Positions 8,584 to 16,641 of a DNA stretch of 64,000 nt are shown here, piece by piece (the first letter of the stretch is position 1; every line of letters starts with the position of its first letter). The position numbers were made by a program, and so were the translations under genes. A model generated the notes under the pieces. That model was given only the letters and a program-made list of their open reading frames with translations, made no database searches and had not been told where the DNA came from. The stretch covers positions 3,658,001 through 3,722,000 of the forward strand of contig NZ_CP163528.1 of the NCBI RefSeq assembly GCF_041081105.1. Direction: 5' to 3'. This DNA comes from Promicromonospora sp. Populi. GTDB lineage: Bacteria; Actinomycetota; Actinomycetes; Actinomycetales; Cellulomonadaceae.

Positions 8584-9240
8584 CTACCAGAACCGCCACC
8601 AGGGTTTGTTGCCCGACGGCGACCGGCCGTGTCCCGTGGTCGGCGTCGAGCCGGGGCCCGCCGCTCGGCGCGCTGCGCTGCGTGCTGCGCGCCGTGCCTG
8701 CCACCGCCGGACCTCCTCGTCGACGTCGCGGGTGGGTGTCACGATGGGCGGTCCGCCCTGGAGCTGGCGCCGAGCGTCGACGATGCGGGCGTTGAAGTCC
8801 GTGACGATCTCCCGGACGCGCTGCTCCATCGCCTCCAGATCGAGCTTGCCGTCCAGCTCGGCATTGTCCTTGCGGAGCTGGGCCGACGGCAGGATGCCGG
8901 TGATGTTCTCGCGCTCGATCAGCCCCTTGATCCACCAGTCGGGATCGTGCGTGCCGCTCAGGCCGGGAATCGGCTTGCCGTGCAGGGGCAGGTTGTCGAA
9001 CTCGCCGCGGCGCATCGCCTGGTCGACCACCACGTCGACGTAGCGGGAGCGCTCCTCGGTGGTCATGCTGCCGGGCGAGCTGCTCCCGCCGGACTCGTTC
9101 GCGTTGCTCTCGTCGTCGGAGGCGGGGGAGTCGGCCGGGTCTCCGGCAAGCTCGGCCTCCCGGTCCACGCGATACTGCGCGGCCCGGCGGAGGGGGTCGT
9201 TGTCTGCGTCATCGCGCGATCCCGGCGCCATGGGAGCCAT
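8584..9240 (-). CDS. DnaJ homologue subfamily C member 28 (DUF1992) domain protein
   Basis: 218 residues, soluble. The conserved domain is clear: YVDVVVDQAMRRGEFDNLPL, then HGKPIPGL, then WWIKGLIERENITGILPSA (roughly 65-125). After it come a helical segment (LEAMEQRVREIVTDFNARI) and a basic Arg/Ala-rich tail. There is no J domain. The bacterial role of this domain is not established. The N-terminal ~60 residues are acidic, Ser-rich and probably disordered. Confidence 0.85.
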   Translation of the reverse strand: MAPMAPGSRDDADNDPLRRAAQYRVDREAELAGDPADSPASDDESNANESGGSSSPGSMTTEERSRYVDVVVDQAMRRGEFDNLPLHGKPIPGLSGTHDPDWWIKGLIERENITGILPSAQLRKDNAELDGKLDLEAMEQRVREIVTDFNARIVDARRQLQGGPPIVTPTRDVDEEVRRWQARRAARSAARRAAGPGSTPTTGHGRSPSGNKPWWRFW

Positions 9241-9355
9241 GTTACAACTTTCACAAGCACCCGGAAAGGGGCGATCGAGCAGTGGGCAACCTGCCCTCGG
9301 ACGGGCCGGAGGGCATGATTGCTGGATGTGCCACGCGGCCGGTTCTGAGAACGGA

Positions 9356-9383
9356 GCAACCTCTGTGCCGTATCACCCGTGGT
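9356..9383 (+). promoter_or_regulatory. ECF-type promoter element of the first fused sigma gene
   Basis: GCAACCT (9356-9362), 15 nt, then CGTGGT (9378-9383), then 7 nt to the ATG at 9391. CAACC/CGT with this spacing is the usual ECF sigma -35/-10 layout. The same lengths and core recur before the paralogous sigma gene at 18643-18670. Transcription would start at or next to the ATG, giving a leaderless mRNA. Autoregulation is inferred. Confidence 0.7.
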
Positions 9384-9390
9384 AGGCGGT

Positions 9391-11316
9391 ATGAACGTGG
9401 AGACTGCCGAGGAGCCTGTCGTCGACCCGGAGCGCGCCCGGGTGCAGGTCGTGCAGGACGCGGACGCGGAGTTTGTCGCTTTTGTTGGATCGGACAGTGC
9501 CTACCTGTTCCGGACGGCTCATTTCCTCTGCGGGGACGCGCACCAGGCTGAGGAGCTGGTCCAGGCGACGTTCGAACGCACCTACCGTGCCTGGTCCAAG
9601 GCTCGCGCCGGCGAGCCTCGCGCATACGCGCGCCGCATCCTGATGAATCTGCGGATCGATGGCTGGCGCAAGGGGCGATGGTTCTCGGTGACCGACGACG
9701 GTGCCGTTCCGATTCAGCCCGCACCGGACCATTCACACGACGTGGCGGTCCGGGACGAGCTGGGCCGTGCGCTACGCAAGCTTCCGCTCGGCCAGCGACG
9801 TGTAGTGGTGCTGCGGCACCTGCTCGACCTGTCCGAGGTGCAGACAGCCGCCGAGCTCGGCATCTCGGTGGGCACCGTGAAGTCCACCAACGCGCGCGGT
9901 CTGATGCGACTGAGGGCGTTGTTGAGCGCCTCCGCGATCGAGGCGGTCCCCGAGTTTCGTGCGGACGGTCAGCAGGTACTACGCCAGGTCCAGGGGGCGA
10001 CCCGGCGCCGGAGGGTGGTCCAGAGCGCCGTCTCCGTCGCGAGCGTGCTCGTGGTGGTGCTCGGTCTGCTGCTCGCCGGGCCGGTGCGCGTGCCCGGGGT
10101 CGGGCCGGTGGCGCTGCCGGGCAGCGAGTGGCTGCGCGGGGTGCTCGGGCTGGACGGCCCGGTTCTGGACGACCTGTCGCCGGACCACGCGGACACCGCC
10201 ACCTGTACCGGATCTGACGACGACGCGCCCGCGACGCCGTTCGTCACGACGTCAGCGGAGTTGGGAGACGTCACTGTCGTCGGGGTGATCGACATCGCGG
10301 ACGCACGCACCGTCGAACCCTGCGTAGACCTGGTCGTCGACCACGAGATCGCCCTGGGGAGCCAGGCGGCCGTCGAGGCCAGCACGTTAGGAGCAGGCGA
10401 GAGCGTGCTCGGCTGGTCCGACCCGGACCAGGTCTTCGACGGGGACCAGTTCACCGGACCATCCACGCTGCGCGCCCTGATGCCGGACGGCGGGCGCCTG
10501 GACGCCGTCGACGTCGCCTCGTACGGCAGGGTCGACGGCCGCTGGCCGTACGGCCTCGGCCTGGTGCGCCAGGGCGATCGCGCTGCCTGGTTCGAGACGC
10601 CGAGCACGCAGATCGCCGGGACGCTGCCGTGGACGCTGCGGATGCTGGACGACGGAGGTGTGGTGACGGTCAGCGCCTCCACGGCTCAGCAGGCTGCACA
10701 GGCGGCGACCGTGGCGCTCTCGGACGAGATGCTCGGGTGGACCACGACGTCCAGTGCCCCTGCTATGGCATGCACTCAGACGCTGCACACGGCGGCTCTT
10801 GAGGCACCGACGTCGACCCAGGAGGGCGTCCGCGAGCGTGTGTGTGCCGTGGGTTCGTCATCGGACGGCATCGTGCTCGCGTACGAGGATGGGTCCGGAG
10901 ACAGCGGCTCGACCGTATTCGAGCTGCTCTCGAGCCCGGGCGCGGCGGGAACGACGCCGTTGCTGACGGTCCGCAACTCGGACCTCAACAACGCCGCGGT
11001 TTCCGCGGTCGGCTATGGCGACGGCCGGCTGGCGCTGGCTGCCAGCGACATGATCTACGTGGTGGACGTCCGCACCCGCCTGGGATATCAGGTATACGGC
11101 GTGTCGCCTGGCGTCGCCGTCGACGTGTCCGCCGAGACGGTGGCGTGGTCCACGACGGAGCGTTCCGCGTACGCCCTGGTCAGCAGGGATGGGTGGCCCA
11201 GCGTGTTCCGGCTCGCGACGGCTGGGGCGACCGTGGGGGTCCACGGCGACCGCGTTGCGTGGACCGCGCTCGACGGCGGCCGCGCGTCCATGACGTTCGG
11301 TCGCGTCCGCTGGTGA
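9391..11316 (+). CDS. ECF sigma factor fused to a membrane helix and an extracytoplasmic domain
   Basis: 641 residues in three parts. Region 2 spans ~35-95 (AYLFRTAHFLCGDAHQAEEL ... YARRILMNLRIDGWR) and region 4 spans ~125-180 (LPLGQRRVVVLRHLLDLSEV ... GISVGTVKS), both of the SigE-like ECF family. One hydrophobic helix follows (~209-230, after RRRR). The last ~400 residues should then face outside. They are rich in beta strands, with propeller-like VHGDRVAW and VSAETVAW repeats and several Cys. Ordinary ECF factors are ~180 residues and have a separate anti-sigma. Here a possible sensor and tether is on the same chain, so release would need proteolysis or allostery. The promoter element upstream suggests self-activation. 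Paralogue at 16638-18635. Confidence 0.85.
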   Translation: MNVETAEEPVVDPERARVQVVQDADAEFVAFVGSDSAYLFRTAHFLCGDAHQAEELVQATFERTYRAWSKARAGEPRAYARRILMNLRIDGWRKGRWFSVTDDGAVPIQPAPDHSHDVAVRDELGRALRKLPLGQRRVVVLRHLLDLSEVQTAAELGISVGTVKSTNARGLMRLRALLSASAIEAVPEFRADGQQVLRQVQGATRRRRVVQSAVSVASVLVVVLGLLLAGPVRVPGVGPVALPGSEWLRGVLGLDGPVLDDLSPDHADTATCTGSDDDAPATPFVTTSAELGDVTVVGVIDIADARTVEPCVDLVVDHEIALGSQAAVEASTLGAGESVLGWSDPDQVFDGDQFTGPSTLRALMPDGGRLDAVDVASYGRVDGRWPYGLGLVRQGDRAAWFETPSTQIAGTLPWTLRMLDDGGVVTVSASTAQQAAQAATVALSDEMLGWTTTSSAPAMACTQTLHTAALEAPTSTQEGVRERVCAVGSSSDGIVLAYEDGSGDSGSTVFELLSSPGAAGTTPLLTVRNSDLNNAAVSAVGYGDGRLALAASDMIYVVDVRTRLGYQVYGVSPGVAVDVSAETVAWSTTERSAYALVSRDGWPSVFRLATAGATVGVHGDRVAWTALDGGRASMTFGRVRW

Positions 11317-11356
11317 ACCTCGCCCTCCGTTCCGCAGACGGGCCGCCGGGTGGTCC

Positions 11357-12538
11357 ATGATGGGCCGCATGAAGGTCTCTCGTCGGTCCCACGTGCCCCC
11401 GTTCGCCGTCATGGAGGTGCTCGCCGCCGCGAACGCGCGCCGCGCCACCGGAGCGGACGTGCTCAACCTCTGCGCGGGGGAGCCGTCGACCGGCGCGTCC
11501 GACGTCGTGCGGGACCGGGCCATCGAGCTCCTCAAGGACGGCACGCTCGGCTACACCGAGGCGATGGGTGTGCCGGCCCTGCGCGCCGAGATCGCCGGCC
11601 ACTACAGGCGTTGGTACGACGTCGACGTCGACCCGGCGCGCATCGCCGTCACCACGGGTTCGAGCGGCGGGTTCGTGCTCGCGTTCCTCGCGGCGTTCGA
11701 CGTCGGCGACCGCGTGGCCCTCGCCCGGCCGGGCTACCCCGCATACAAGAACATCCTGTCCGCCCTGGGCTGCGAGGTCGTGGAGCTCGACTGCGGCCCC
11801 GAGACCCGCTACCAGCCCACGGTGTCGCAGCTCAACGAGGCGTACTACGGCGGAGGGCTCGACGGCGTCATAGTCGCCTCGCCCGCCAACCCGACCGGCA
11901 CGATGATCACGCCCGCTGAGCTGGCCGCGATCGCCGCGTGGTGCGCGGACCATGACGTGCGCCTGATCAGCGACGAGATCTACCACGGCATCGCGTACTC
12001 CGACGAGGTGGCGCAGGCGACCGCGGCGACGTTCATCAACGAGGGCGCCGTCGTCGTGAACTCGTTCTCCAAGTACTGGGCGATGACCGGCTGGCGGCTC
12101 GGCTGGCTGGTGCTGCCCGACGAGCTCGTCGGGCCCGTCGACGCCCTCGCGAGCAACGTCGCGCTCTCTCCGCCCGCGCTCGCGCAGTACGCGGGGATCG
12201 CCGCGTTCACGCCCGCGGGCTACGAGGCCGCGACCCAGAACGTGGCCCGGTACGCGGCGTCGCGCACCCTGCTCCTGGAGCGGCTCGGCGAGCTCGGCTG
12301 GCGGCCCGTCGCTCCCGCCGACGGCGCGTTCTACCTGTACGGGAACGTGGCTTCCTTCGGGCTCGACTCCGTCACGTACTGCGCCCGGCTCCTCGCCGAG
12401 GCCGACGTCGCGATCACGCCAGGCACCGACTTCGACGGTGTGCGCGGACGGGACTGGGTGCGGCTCTCGTTCGCGTCGTCGCTCGACACGGTCTCGCGTG
12501 CGGTGGACCGCATCGTGGCGTGGCACAAGACCCTCTGA
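11357..12538 (+). CDS. PLP-dependent class I aminotransferase
   Basis: 393 residues, cytosolic fold-type I aminotransferase of the aspartate/aromatic family. Visible motifs: LCAGEPSTGA, TTGSSGGFVLAF, ARPGYPAYKN, ASPANPTGTMI (substrate/PLP Asn), LISDEIYHGI (Asp bound to the pyridine N), and NSFSKYWAMTGWRLGW holding the Schiff-base Lys. The late WVRLSFAS contains the carboxylate-binding Arg. The amino-donor specificity cannot be told. ATGs at 11357, 11360 and 11369 are all possible starts; the last gives MKVSRR directly before the conserved VPPF. Confidence 0.9.
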   Translation: MMGRMKVSRRSHVPPFAVMEVLAAANARRATGADVLNLCAGEPSTGASDVVRDRAIELLKDGTLGYTEAMGVPALRAEIAGHYRRWYDVDVDPARIAVTTGSSGGFVLAFLAAFDVGDRVALARPGYPAYKNILSALGCEVVELDCGPETRYQPTVSQLNEAYYGGGLDGVIVASPANPTGTMITPAELAAIAAWCADHDVRLISDEIYHGIAYSDEVAQATAATFINEGAVVVNSFSKYWAMTGWRLGWLVLPDELVGPVDALASNVALSPPALAQYAGIAAFTPAGYEAATQNVARYAASRTLLLERLGELGWRPVAPADGAFYLYGNVASFGLDSVTYCARLLAEADVAITPGTDFDGVRGRDWVRLSFASSLDTVSRAVDRIVAWHKTL

Positions 12539-12654
12539 CGGTTCGCTGAGATCACCCTGTGGATAACTGCTCGCCGAAGGATTCTGCGGGTTGCGCTCTG
12601 GCATGATGCCGGTCTGTTCCTGGTTTTCCGGCCCATCTTCCGCGAGGTCAGTCC

Positions 12655-13848
12655 ATGGTCATCGGTGCCCGAAAGATGCTCGTCCCCGCAGTAGGTCTTG
12701 CGCTGGTCGGCAGCCTCTTGACCGGTCTGCCCGCGACTGCCGCGGACACGGACCCGGATGGCCCGTCGCCCACGGCCTACGCGCGGACCTGGTACGACGT
12801 CGCGATCGCTCCGGCGACGGCCCCTGTGGGTACACCGGTCCAGGTCCACGGCTACATCGGGATCCAGCCGGATACCATCTGGGAACGGCGCCAGCCTGGG
12901 CGTGGGCTGCAGGTCAAGATCTACTTCGATCCGTCCGGCACGGCTCCTCGTGAGCTATTGACGACGGTCGTCACCAACGACGATGCGTGGTTCGCGAAGA
13001 CGTTCATGCCTACGACGTCGGGTACGTACGACGTCGTCGTTGCGAACCAGGGCACGGACGTCGTGGGCACACAGTCGGTCAAGTTCACAAGACGCCTGGC
13101 GAGTCAGCCCGTCCGGTCGGTCGTGGTTTCGGGATCCAAGAACGGTCATACGGCAAGAGTTCGGGTGACGGTGCAGGACGTCGTCACGAGGATCGAACCG
13201 CAGACCGTCTATCTCGACGCGGGAATCCTGACGCCGGGCTATTCAGCCAACATCTATGCCGGGCCTGCCATGACCAATCGCCGCGCGGAGGGTCGCTATG
13301 GGAGCGGCGACGTAACCACCGGTGACCAGGACCTTTGGGACACGTTCTACAGCGGGACGCGCACCTACCGGCTGTCCGCCCTGCATCCTGCGGGGCTCTA
13401 CGACGTCTACTACGAGGGCCCGATCCGCGTCGAGACGGACCACTGGGACACTGACGGGGACGGCACGCTGCAATCAGTGGCAGTTCCGATCCCCTGGAAG
13501 TCGGTCACCACCGTTCGAGTCCGTCGCGCCAGCAGCACCACGATCTCGGCGTCGTCGACGTCGTTCACCGGGGCGAAGACGATCACGTTGCGTGGTGCGG
13601 TCCGCAAGGTGCAGCTCGTGAGCAACACCAAGGCCGCCATCCGGCTCTCGCCGAACACGCCGGTCAAGCTCTACTTCGACCCGGCCGGATCGGCAGGTCC
13701 GCAGCACCTCAAGACGGTGTGGACCAACTCGGAGGGCATCTACAACACCAAGTACCGCACGACGCGGTCGGGTACCTGGATCGCGAAGTATCCGGGGACC
13801 GACCTCCAGGCCCCGTCGGAGCGCAGCGTGGCGATCACGGTCAGGTAG
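12655..13848 (+). CDS. Secreted protein with two FDPxG beta-sandwich modules
   Basis: 397 residues. Signal peptide ends near PATAAD (~30). Two copies of a ~60-residue module are visible. The first is near residues 80-145 (VKIYFDPSG ... TSGTYDVVV); the second is the C-terminus (VKLYFDPAG ... SGTWIAKYPGT). The middle carries a TTISASSTSFTGAKTITLRG strand found also in the 14487 gene. No enzyme motif, anchor or membrane helix, so a soluble extracellular structural or binding protein is most likely. It lies between the two membrane-tethered sigma genes, but I do not find the sigma promoter element in front of it. Confidence 0.8.
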   Translation: MVIGARKMLVPAVGLALVGSLLTGLPATAADTDPDGPSPTAYARTWYDVAIAPATAPVGTPVQVHGYIGIQPDTIWERRQPGRGLQVKIYFDPSGTAPRELLTTVVTNDDAWFAKTFMPTTSGTYDVVVANQGTDVVGTQSVKFTRRLASQPVRSVVVSGSKNGHTARVRVTVQDVVTRIEPQTVYLDAGILTPGYSANIYAGPAMTNRRAEGRYGSGDVTTGDQDLWDTFYSGTRTYRLSALHPAGLYDVYYEGPIRVETDHWDTDGDGTLQSVAVPIPWKSVTTVRVRRASSTTISASSTSFTGAKTITLRGAVRKVQLVSNTKAAIRLSPNTPVKLYFDPAGSAGPQHLKTVWTNSEGIYNTKYRTTRSGTWIAKYPGTDLQAPSERSVAITVR

Positions 13849-13864
13849 CCCGCAGGCCGGAGGT

Positions 13865-14338
13865 TCAGTCGCGGCGCCGCAGCACCTCCGGGAGCACCAC
13901 CCACAGGGCCACCATCACGGCGAGCACGCAGCCGCCCACGACCAGGCCCGCGGTCCGCCCGACCACGACGTCGAAGACCAGGAGCGCCGTGCCGGTGACG
14001 GCCAGGGCGAGCACACCGAGCGCAACCCGCGTGATCCGGTCGCCCACGGTCACTACGCTCCGCTTCAGCTGCCGCTGGAACAGCGACCGGTGCACGCTGA
14101 CCGGAGCCAGGATGAGGGCGGTCGCCAGCACCGCCGTCACGACCAATGCCAGATAGACAAGACGCTGGTATTCGTCGAGGTCGGCGAACCGCGACTGGAA
14201 CGGCAGCGTCAGCAGAAACCCCGTGAGGATCTGGGTGCCGGTCTGCATGACGCGCAGCTCCTGGAGCAGCTCGCTCCAGTTGCGGTCGGCGCGCTCAGTC
14301 GGCGTCTCTGTGCGTCCGTCGGTCTCCATGGTCCCCAT
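13865..14338 (-). CDS. DUF6328-type membrane protein
   Basis: 157 residues with a polar N-terminus containing NWSELLQELRVMQTGTQILT, then hydrophobic helices (ILTGFLLTLPF, LVYLALVVTAVLATALILAP, VALGVLALAVTGTALLVF, AGLVVGGCVLAVMVALWVVL). The 'ELR..QTG.Q.L..FLL..PF..RF' opening is characteristic of the DUF6328 family of small four-helix membrane proteins; function unknown. Start at 14338 (MGTM) or 14329 (METD). Divergent from the secreted gene at 14487; that 148-bp gap contains a perfect 12-bp palindrome GGGACGCGTCCC at 14445-14456. Confidence 0.75.
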   Translation of the reverse strand: MGTMETDGRTETPTERADRNWSELLQELRVMQTGTQILTGFLLTLPFQSRFADLDEYQRLVYLALVVTAVLATALILAPVSVHRSLFQRQLKRSVVTVGDRITRVALGVLALAVTGTALLVFDVVVGRTAGLVVGGCVLAVMVALWVVLPEVLRRRD

Positions 14339-14486
14339 TCTCACAACTTGTCCGATCTCACGAGCCGATCGAGCAAATTTCACCCCCTCACACCACCGCC
14401 TCCCGTGGCTGACCCTCGTGACCCGGGAGAACATCGGACTGGGCGGGACGCGTCCCGCGTCCCCCGGAACGAGGGGGCGTGCAGTG

Positions 14487-16055
14487 ATGCGATCAAAGAT
14501 GCGTGTGCCGCTGAGCCTGGCACTCGGGGCAGTACTGGTACTGACAGGACTGGTCGCCACACCCGGCGTCGCAGCGACATCCGGCGTCGCCGCGACGCCC
14601 GACGTCGCTCCACCAGACGGGACCACAACGGCGCGGGTCACCGCACGGGCCGAGGACGTCGTTGTCAGCGCACGGATCACGCTGCCGTCCGGAGGCGATG
14701 TGCGGGGGTCGATCACCGGCACGATGACCATCACGCACAACGGCACCTCGGCAGTCGTCCGGACCGGGAACATGACCATGAGGGATCCGGCGGGCCGGGT
14801 GCTGCAGGGCAGCCAGTTCGTCGCGGCGGGCACACCCAACGCGTGGAATTCCACAGTCCCGTTGCCGACGGACGCCGAACCGGGCATCTACGGGGTCACC
14901 CTGACCGCTCAGGTCGACGTGACCACTGACGACGGCGTCTTCACCGTGCCGATCCGCATCACCGACCCGGTGCAGGTGCCGTTCCGGGCCAAACGGAGCA
15001 TCCCCCTGATCTGGCTGTCGCCGGCGGGGGCGCTCGCGGGCGCGACGATCTCGGTGTCCGGGGTCGCGAACATCAGGAGCCTGAGCGACTGGGAGACGTC
15101 ACCTGCCGCGAACCAGGAGGTCAAGCTGTACTTCGACCCGACAGGCAGTGCGGCGGAGACCCTCCGGGCCACCCTCACGACCGACGCGAGCGGCTTCTTC
15201 ACCAGCCGGCAGACTCCCGAAGGCTCCGGGACGTGGCGGATGGAGATGCCGCAGACCAACTCGGGCATCCGGGCGGTCTGGACCCTCAGCAATACGGAGA
15301 CCGCGCGGGACCGGATCCTGCGCGAGGGTTCCGTCAGCGCTACCGAGGGCGGCTTCACCGCAGGCGACCACATCATGACCCAGGATGTCGTCGTGGGTCT
15401 GGACCCTGTGCAGCGGCGGATCGACGTCGGGAGCCTCGGCTTCACGATCGGCGGCACGTCCGGCTGGGTCAGCGCCGAGAGCCAGCGGGGCGAGGGCGCC
15501 TACCCGGACGGGTACCGGGTCCAGCAGGACCTACGCCACTCGGGGATCGGCACGAGCAACGTCTACATCACCTTCCGGGCGACACATCCGGCGGGCGTCT
15601 ACGACATCGGCATCCGGGACGCCATGAAGGCGTGCTCGGCCCCCGACTGGGACGGGAACACGGGCGCAACCAGCAACTGCACCCACAACGTGCTGGTCGA
15701 GGACCCGACGGTGGCGACGATCGTCGTGAAGCGGGCCAGCACCACCACCGTCACGGCGTCTCCGACGTCGTTCCCCGCGCCGAGGAACGTCACCGTGCGC
15801 GGCACGGTGCGCAGAGTCCAGCTCGTCAGCACCGGTGGTGTCGCCGAACGGCCGGCACCCGGCGTGTCGGTCGACCTGTACTTCGACCCGACGGGATCCG
15901 CCCCGTCGGAGCTGAAGCGCACGGTCACCACGGGAACTGACGGGACCTACTCGACGTCGATCCGGACCGCCACCTCGGGCCGGTGGATCGCCAAGTACAC
16001 GGGCACCAGCCTGGTGGCGGCGTCGCAGGACACGGTGACCGTCACGGTCGGGTAG
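14487..16055 (+). CDS. Secreted protein with two FDPxG beta-sandwich modules (larger paralogue)
   Basis: 522 residues. Signal peptide (MRSKMRVPLSLALGAVLVL ... ATPGVAAT), then a short direct repeat of GVAATP/GVAAT units. The module appears around residues 210-275 (VKLYFDPTG ... GSGTWRMEM) and at the C-terminus (VDLYFDPTG ... SGRWIAKYTGT). The stretch before the last module (TTVTASPTSF ... VTVRGTVRRVQLVS) closely parallels the 12655 gene, so the two are paralogues. The start is the ATG after GAGGGGGC (~10 nt). A long inverted repeat follows the stop (16077-16152). Confidence 0.8.
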   Translation: MRSKMRVPLSLALGAVLVLTGLVATPGVAATSGVAATPDVAPPDGTTTARVTARAEDVVVSARITLPSGGDVRGSITGTMTITHNGTSAVVRTGNMTMRDPAGRVLQGSQFVAAGTPNAWNSTVPLPTDAEPGIYGVTLTAQVDVTTDDGVFTVPIRITDPVQVPFRAKRSIPLIWLSPAGALAGATISVSGVANIRSLSDWETSPAANQEVKLYFDPTGSAAETLRATLTTDASGFFTSRQTPEGSGTWRMEMPQTNSGIRAVWTLSNTETARDRILREGSVSATEGGFTAGDHIMTQDVVVGLDPVQRRIDVGSLGFTIGGTSGWVSAESQRGEGAYPDGYRVQQDLRHSGIGTSNVYITFRATHPAGVYDIGIRDAMKACSAPDWDGNTGATSNCTHNVLVEDPTVATIVVKRASTTTVTASPTSFPAPRNVTVRGTVRRVQLVSTGGVAERPAPGVSVDLYFDPTGSAPSELKRTVTTGTDGTYSTSIRTATSGRWIAKYTGTSLVAASQDTVTVTVG

Positions 16056-16076
16056 CCGGCTCGGGACGGTCTCAGA

Positions 16077-16152
16077 AGATCCGCCCCCGCCAAGTGGTCA
16101 GGCAAACGCTCGCGCCGTCGAGCATGCCGAACCGCTTGGCGGGGGCGGACCT
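16077..16152. repeat. 18-bp inverted repeat (large hairpin)
   Basis: AGATCCGCCCCCGCCAAG (16077-16094) and CTTGGCGGGGGCGGACCT (16135-16152) are inverted copies with one transition, separated by 40 nt. It lies 21 bp after the secreted gene and just before a decayed gene. There is no T tract, so it is not a textbook intrinsic terminator. It could be a strong hairpin ending that transcript or a scar of rearrangement. Confidence 0.7.
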
Positions 16153-16174
16153 GTTCCCGGACACAATCTCCAGC

Positions 16175-16641
16175 GTGACCACCGCCAGCAGTGACGTCGT
16201 GCACCCGTTCGTGCTGGAGCTGGCCGTCCCCGCGGCCACCGACCTCGCCTTGACCGGCGGCAAAGGGTCGTCGCTCGCCCGCCTGGCCACGGCCGGGGCA
16301 TCCCCGGTTCGGCGGGTGTGGTCGACGGAGTCGCCCGGGTAGTGCTCTCCGTGGACGACGCCGAAGCGCTGCGGCCCGGCGAGGTCCTGGTCACGCCGGT
16401 CACCGACGTGGCCTGGACACCGCTCTTCCCGCGCGCCGCAGCCGTCGTCACCGACATCGGGGCGCCCCTGTCGCACGCCGCGATAGTCGCGCGCGAGCTC
16501 GGCATCCCGGCGGTGGTGGGGTGCGGCGATGCGACGAGCCGCCTGCGCACGGGCGACCTGGTGCGGGTGGACGGCGAGCAGGGGACGGTGGAGGTCCTGG
16601 AGCAGGGCTCGGCTCCAGGACCTCCCGGCCAGTCGAGCTAG
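16175..16641 (+). pseudogene. PEP synthase / rifampin-phosphotransferase-like gene with internal deletion
   Basis: From the GTG at 16175, one frame encodes the opening of a PEP-synthase-type ATP-grasp domain (ALTGGKGSSLARLATAG). It then hits a stop at 16342. Another frame, entered near 16290-16310, encodes only the C-terminal swivelling phosphohistidine domain. That part reads SAGVVDGVARVVL, then GEVLVTPVTDVAWTPLF, then VVTDIGAPLSHAAIVARELG with the phospho-His in LSHA, then IPAVVG. The hundreds of residues normally between the two are missing. The two parts are also out of frame, so this is a deletion-derived remnant and very unlikely to be active. Its end abuts the convergent sigma gene. 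Confidence 0.85.
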
